Of a stretch of 6,856 bases of DNA, positions 6,017 through 6,856 are shown piece by piece. This DNA comes from Nitrospiraceae bacterium. Its GTDB lineage: Bacteria > Nitrospirota > Thermodesulfovibrionia > Thermodesulfovibrionales > Dissulfurispiraceae. How positions within the stretch are numbered: position 1 is the stretch's first letter; every line of letters begins with the position of its first letter. The notes beneath the pieces were generated by a model, which was given only the letters and a program-made list of their open reading frames with translations, was not told the origin of the DNA and ran no database searches. The DNA lies in contig PMYY01000205.1 in assembly GCA_003170655.1 (NCBI GenBank), positions 26,797-33,652 on the forward strand. The letters run 5' to 3'. The translations under genes were made by a program, and so were the position numbers.

Positions 6017-6856
6017 GTGACATCCAAAAGATTTTATACCTTAACGCTGCTTGTCATTGTCGCAGTTCTGGGCTACCTCACATACCAGATACTCAAGCCA
6101 TTTCTTTCACCGATTGCATGGGCGGTTGTAATAGCTCTTGTTTTCTACCCAGTCTATGCCTTTACTTTGAGGTATGCCCCTTGGAAGACACTTGCATCTC
6201 TCATTACGATTATGGTCATCGTAACTGTATTGATCGGCCCATTTTCTTATGTTATCGTCCTGCTGGTTGCGGAACTGACGCACCTTGCCGATTACCTCGA
6301 AAGCGACAAGCTCAGTTCTCTTAAGCAAGCACTTCAGCACCCATCGCTAAGCAAGGTAATAGGCAAGATAACGGATGTCTTCGGCGTTACCGAGGCCGAA
6401 CTCGATGCGGCGATCATAGATTATCTGCAGCGTTTCGGGAAAGAACTGATGTCACAAGTCACCCGCGGCGCAGGGAATTTCATCTCAGTCGCAATCAATT
6501 TTGTTTTTATGATTTTTTCGGTATTCTTTATGTTTAAGGACGGCGCTGATTTCCTGCATAAGATACGCGATTACATGCCCTTTTCGGACGAGGAAAAGCA
6601 CCTGCTCGCAATTCAAATGAGAGACATCATAATATCTACTATCTATGGAGGCGTATTGGTCGCCATAGCGCAGGGAATTGTCGGCGGCATCGCATTTTCA
6701 CTGCTAGGCATACCATCTCCCGTGTTATGGGGCTTTGCGGTATCCATCGCTTCATTCATACCTCTTGTCGGATCTCTTGCTGTTTGGGGGCCTGCGGTCG
6801 TCTACCTGTTCGTTCATGGGGCGGTAGCAAATGCATTTGCCCTCATCGTCGTCGGT
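6017..6856 (+). CDS. AI-2E/PerM-family membrane transporter, 3' end outside window
   Basis: Seen: a frame open for 280 codons from a GTG at 6017 to the last base without a stop. It is rich in membrane segments: roughly residues 8-26, 31-46, 57-80, 152-172, 205-227 and 232-275. A hydrophilic, helical stretch of about 70 residues lies between the third and fourth segments, which is the layout of the AI-2E (formerly UPF0118/PerM) family. The Pro-Leu-Val-Gly at 249-252 falls in the conserved proline/glycine region of these proteins. Family members are about 350 residues long, so perhaps 70 are missing on the right. An in-frame stop at 5981-5983 limits the start, and GTG 6017 is the only reasonable codon, with a weak GGATAAG upstream. 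It sits 20 nt after the hydrolase gene and is probably co-transcribed. Characterised members export autoinducer-2 or act as Na+/H+ antiporters; the cargo here is unknown. Confidence 0.88.
   Translation, partial: MTSKRFYTLTLLVIVAVLGYLTYQILKPFLSPIAWAVVIALVFYPVYAFTLRYAPWKTLASLITIMVIVTVLIGPFSYVIVLLVAELTHLADYLESDKLSSLKQALQHPSLSKVIGKITDVFGVTEAELDAAIIDYLQRFGKELMSQVTRGAGNFISVAINFVFMIFSVFFMFKDGADFLHKIRDYMPFSDEEKHLLAIQMRDIIISTIYGGVLVAIAQGIVGGIAFSLLGIPSPVLWGFAVSIASFIPLVGSLAVWGPAVVYLFVHGAVANAFALIVVG

Noticed and set aside
6107..6340. Opposed short frames (6107-6340 on -, 6118-6324 on +) at the start of the AI-2E-family gene
   Set aside because: Both lie over the frame beginning at GTG 6017, which encodes a clear membrane protein for 280 codons. 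The short frames are Cys/Arg-rich noise.
6468..6679. 12-base direct repeat GCGCAGGGAATT at 6468 and 6668
   Set aside because: Two copies only, in different parts of one coding frame with no flanking similarity. Chance reuse of codons is enough to explain it.

Overview
The window reads as ordinary chromosomal DNA from a Gram-negative bacterium with roughly balanced base composition. A Desulfobacterota (deltaproteobacterial) or similar anaerobe is my best guess. It rests on general gene content, namely a tandem class II aldolase, an AcuC/HDAC-type deacetylase, a stand-alone NifU C-terminal domain protein and a secreted AMIN-Amidase_3 murein hydrolase. That assignment is inference and weak. I see no transposase, phage gene, CRISPR array, tRNA or rRNA. 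Seven protein genes fill almost all of the window, and no gene-free stretch exceeds 300 bases.

Left part (1-1986): a class II aldolase/adducin-type gene enters from the left edge on the + strand. It converges with a zinc-dependent deacetylase gene on the - strand, and the two coding ends overlap by 93 nt. The aldolase appears to be a tandem two-domain protein. The visible end of its first domain has lost the metal-binding histidines, while the second domain keeps all of them and carries a four-cysteine cluster.

Centre (1987-3741): a 133-nt divergent intergenic region holds a near-consensus sigma-70 promoter. It drives a two-gene unit made of a 74-residue NifU/Nfu-type Fe-S protein and, overlapping it by 4 nt (ATGA), an exported N-acetylmuramoyl-L-alanine amidase. 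A hairpin followed by seven T's after the amidase looks like a Rho-independent terminator.

Right part (3742-6856): a D-aminoacylase-type amidohydrolase and a class I glutamine-amidotransferase-like gamma-glutamyl hydrolase (peptidase C26) overlap by one base (TGATG). An AI-2E/PerM-family membrane protein follows 20 nt later and runs off the right edge. These three probably form one transcript.

The amidase, the D-aminoacylase and the gamma-glutamyl hydrolase all act on bonds found in, or resembling, those of murein stem peptides. Wall-peptide turnover is therefore a reasonable unifying hypothesis, but it is an inference from context. I found no clear evidence for a wholly new system. The most unusual items are the degenerate tandem aldolase with its Cys cluster, the convergent overlap, and the Fe-S protein/murein amidase coupling.
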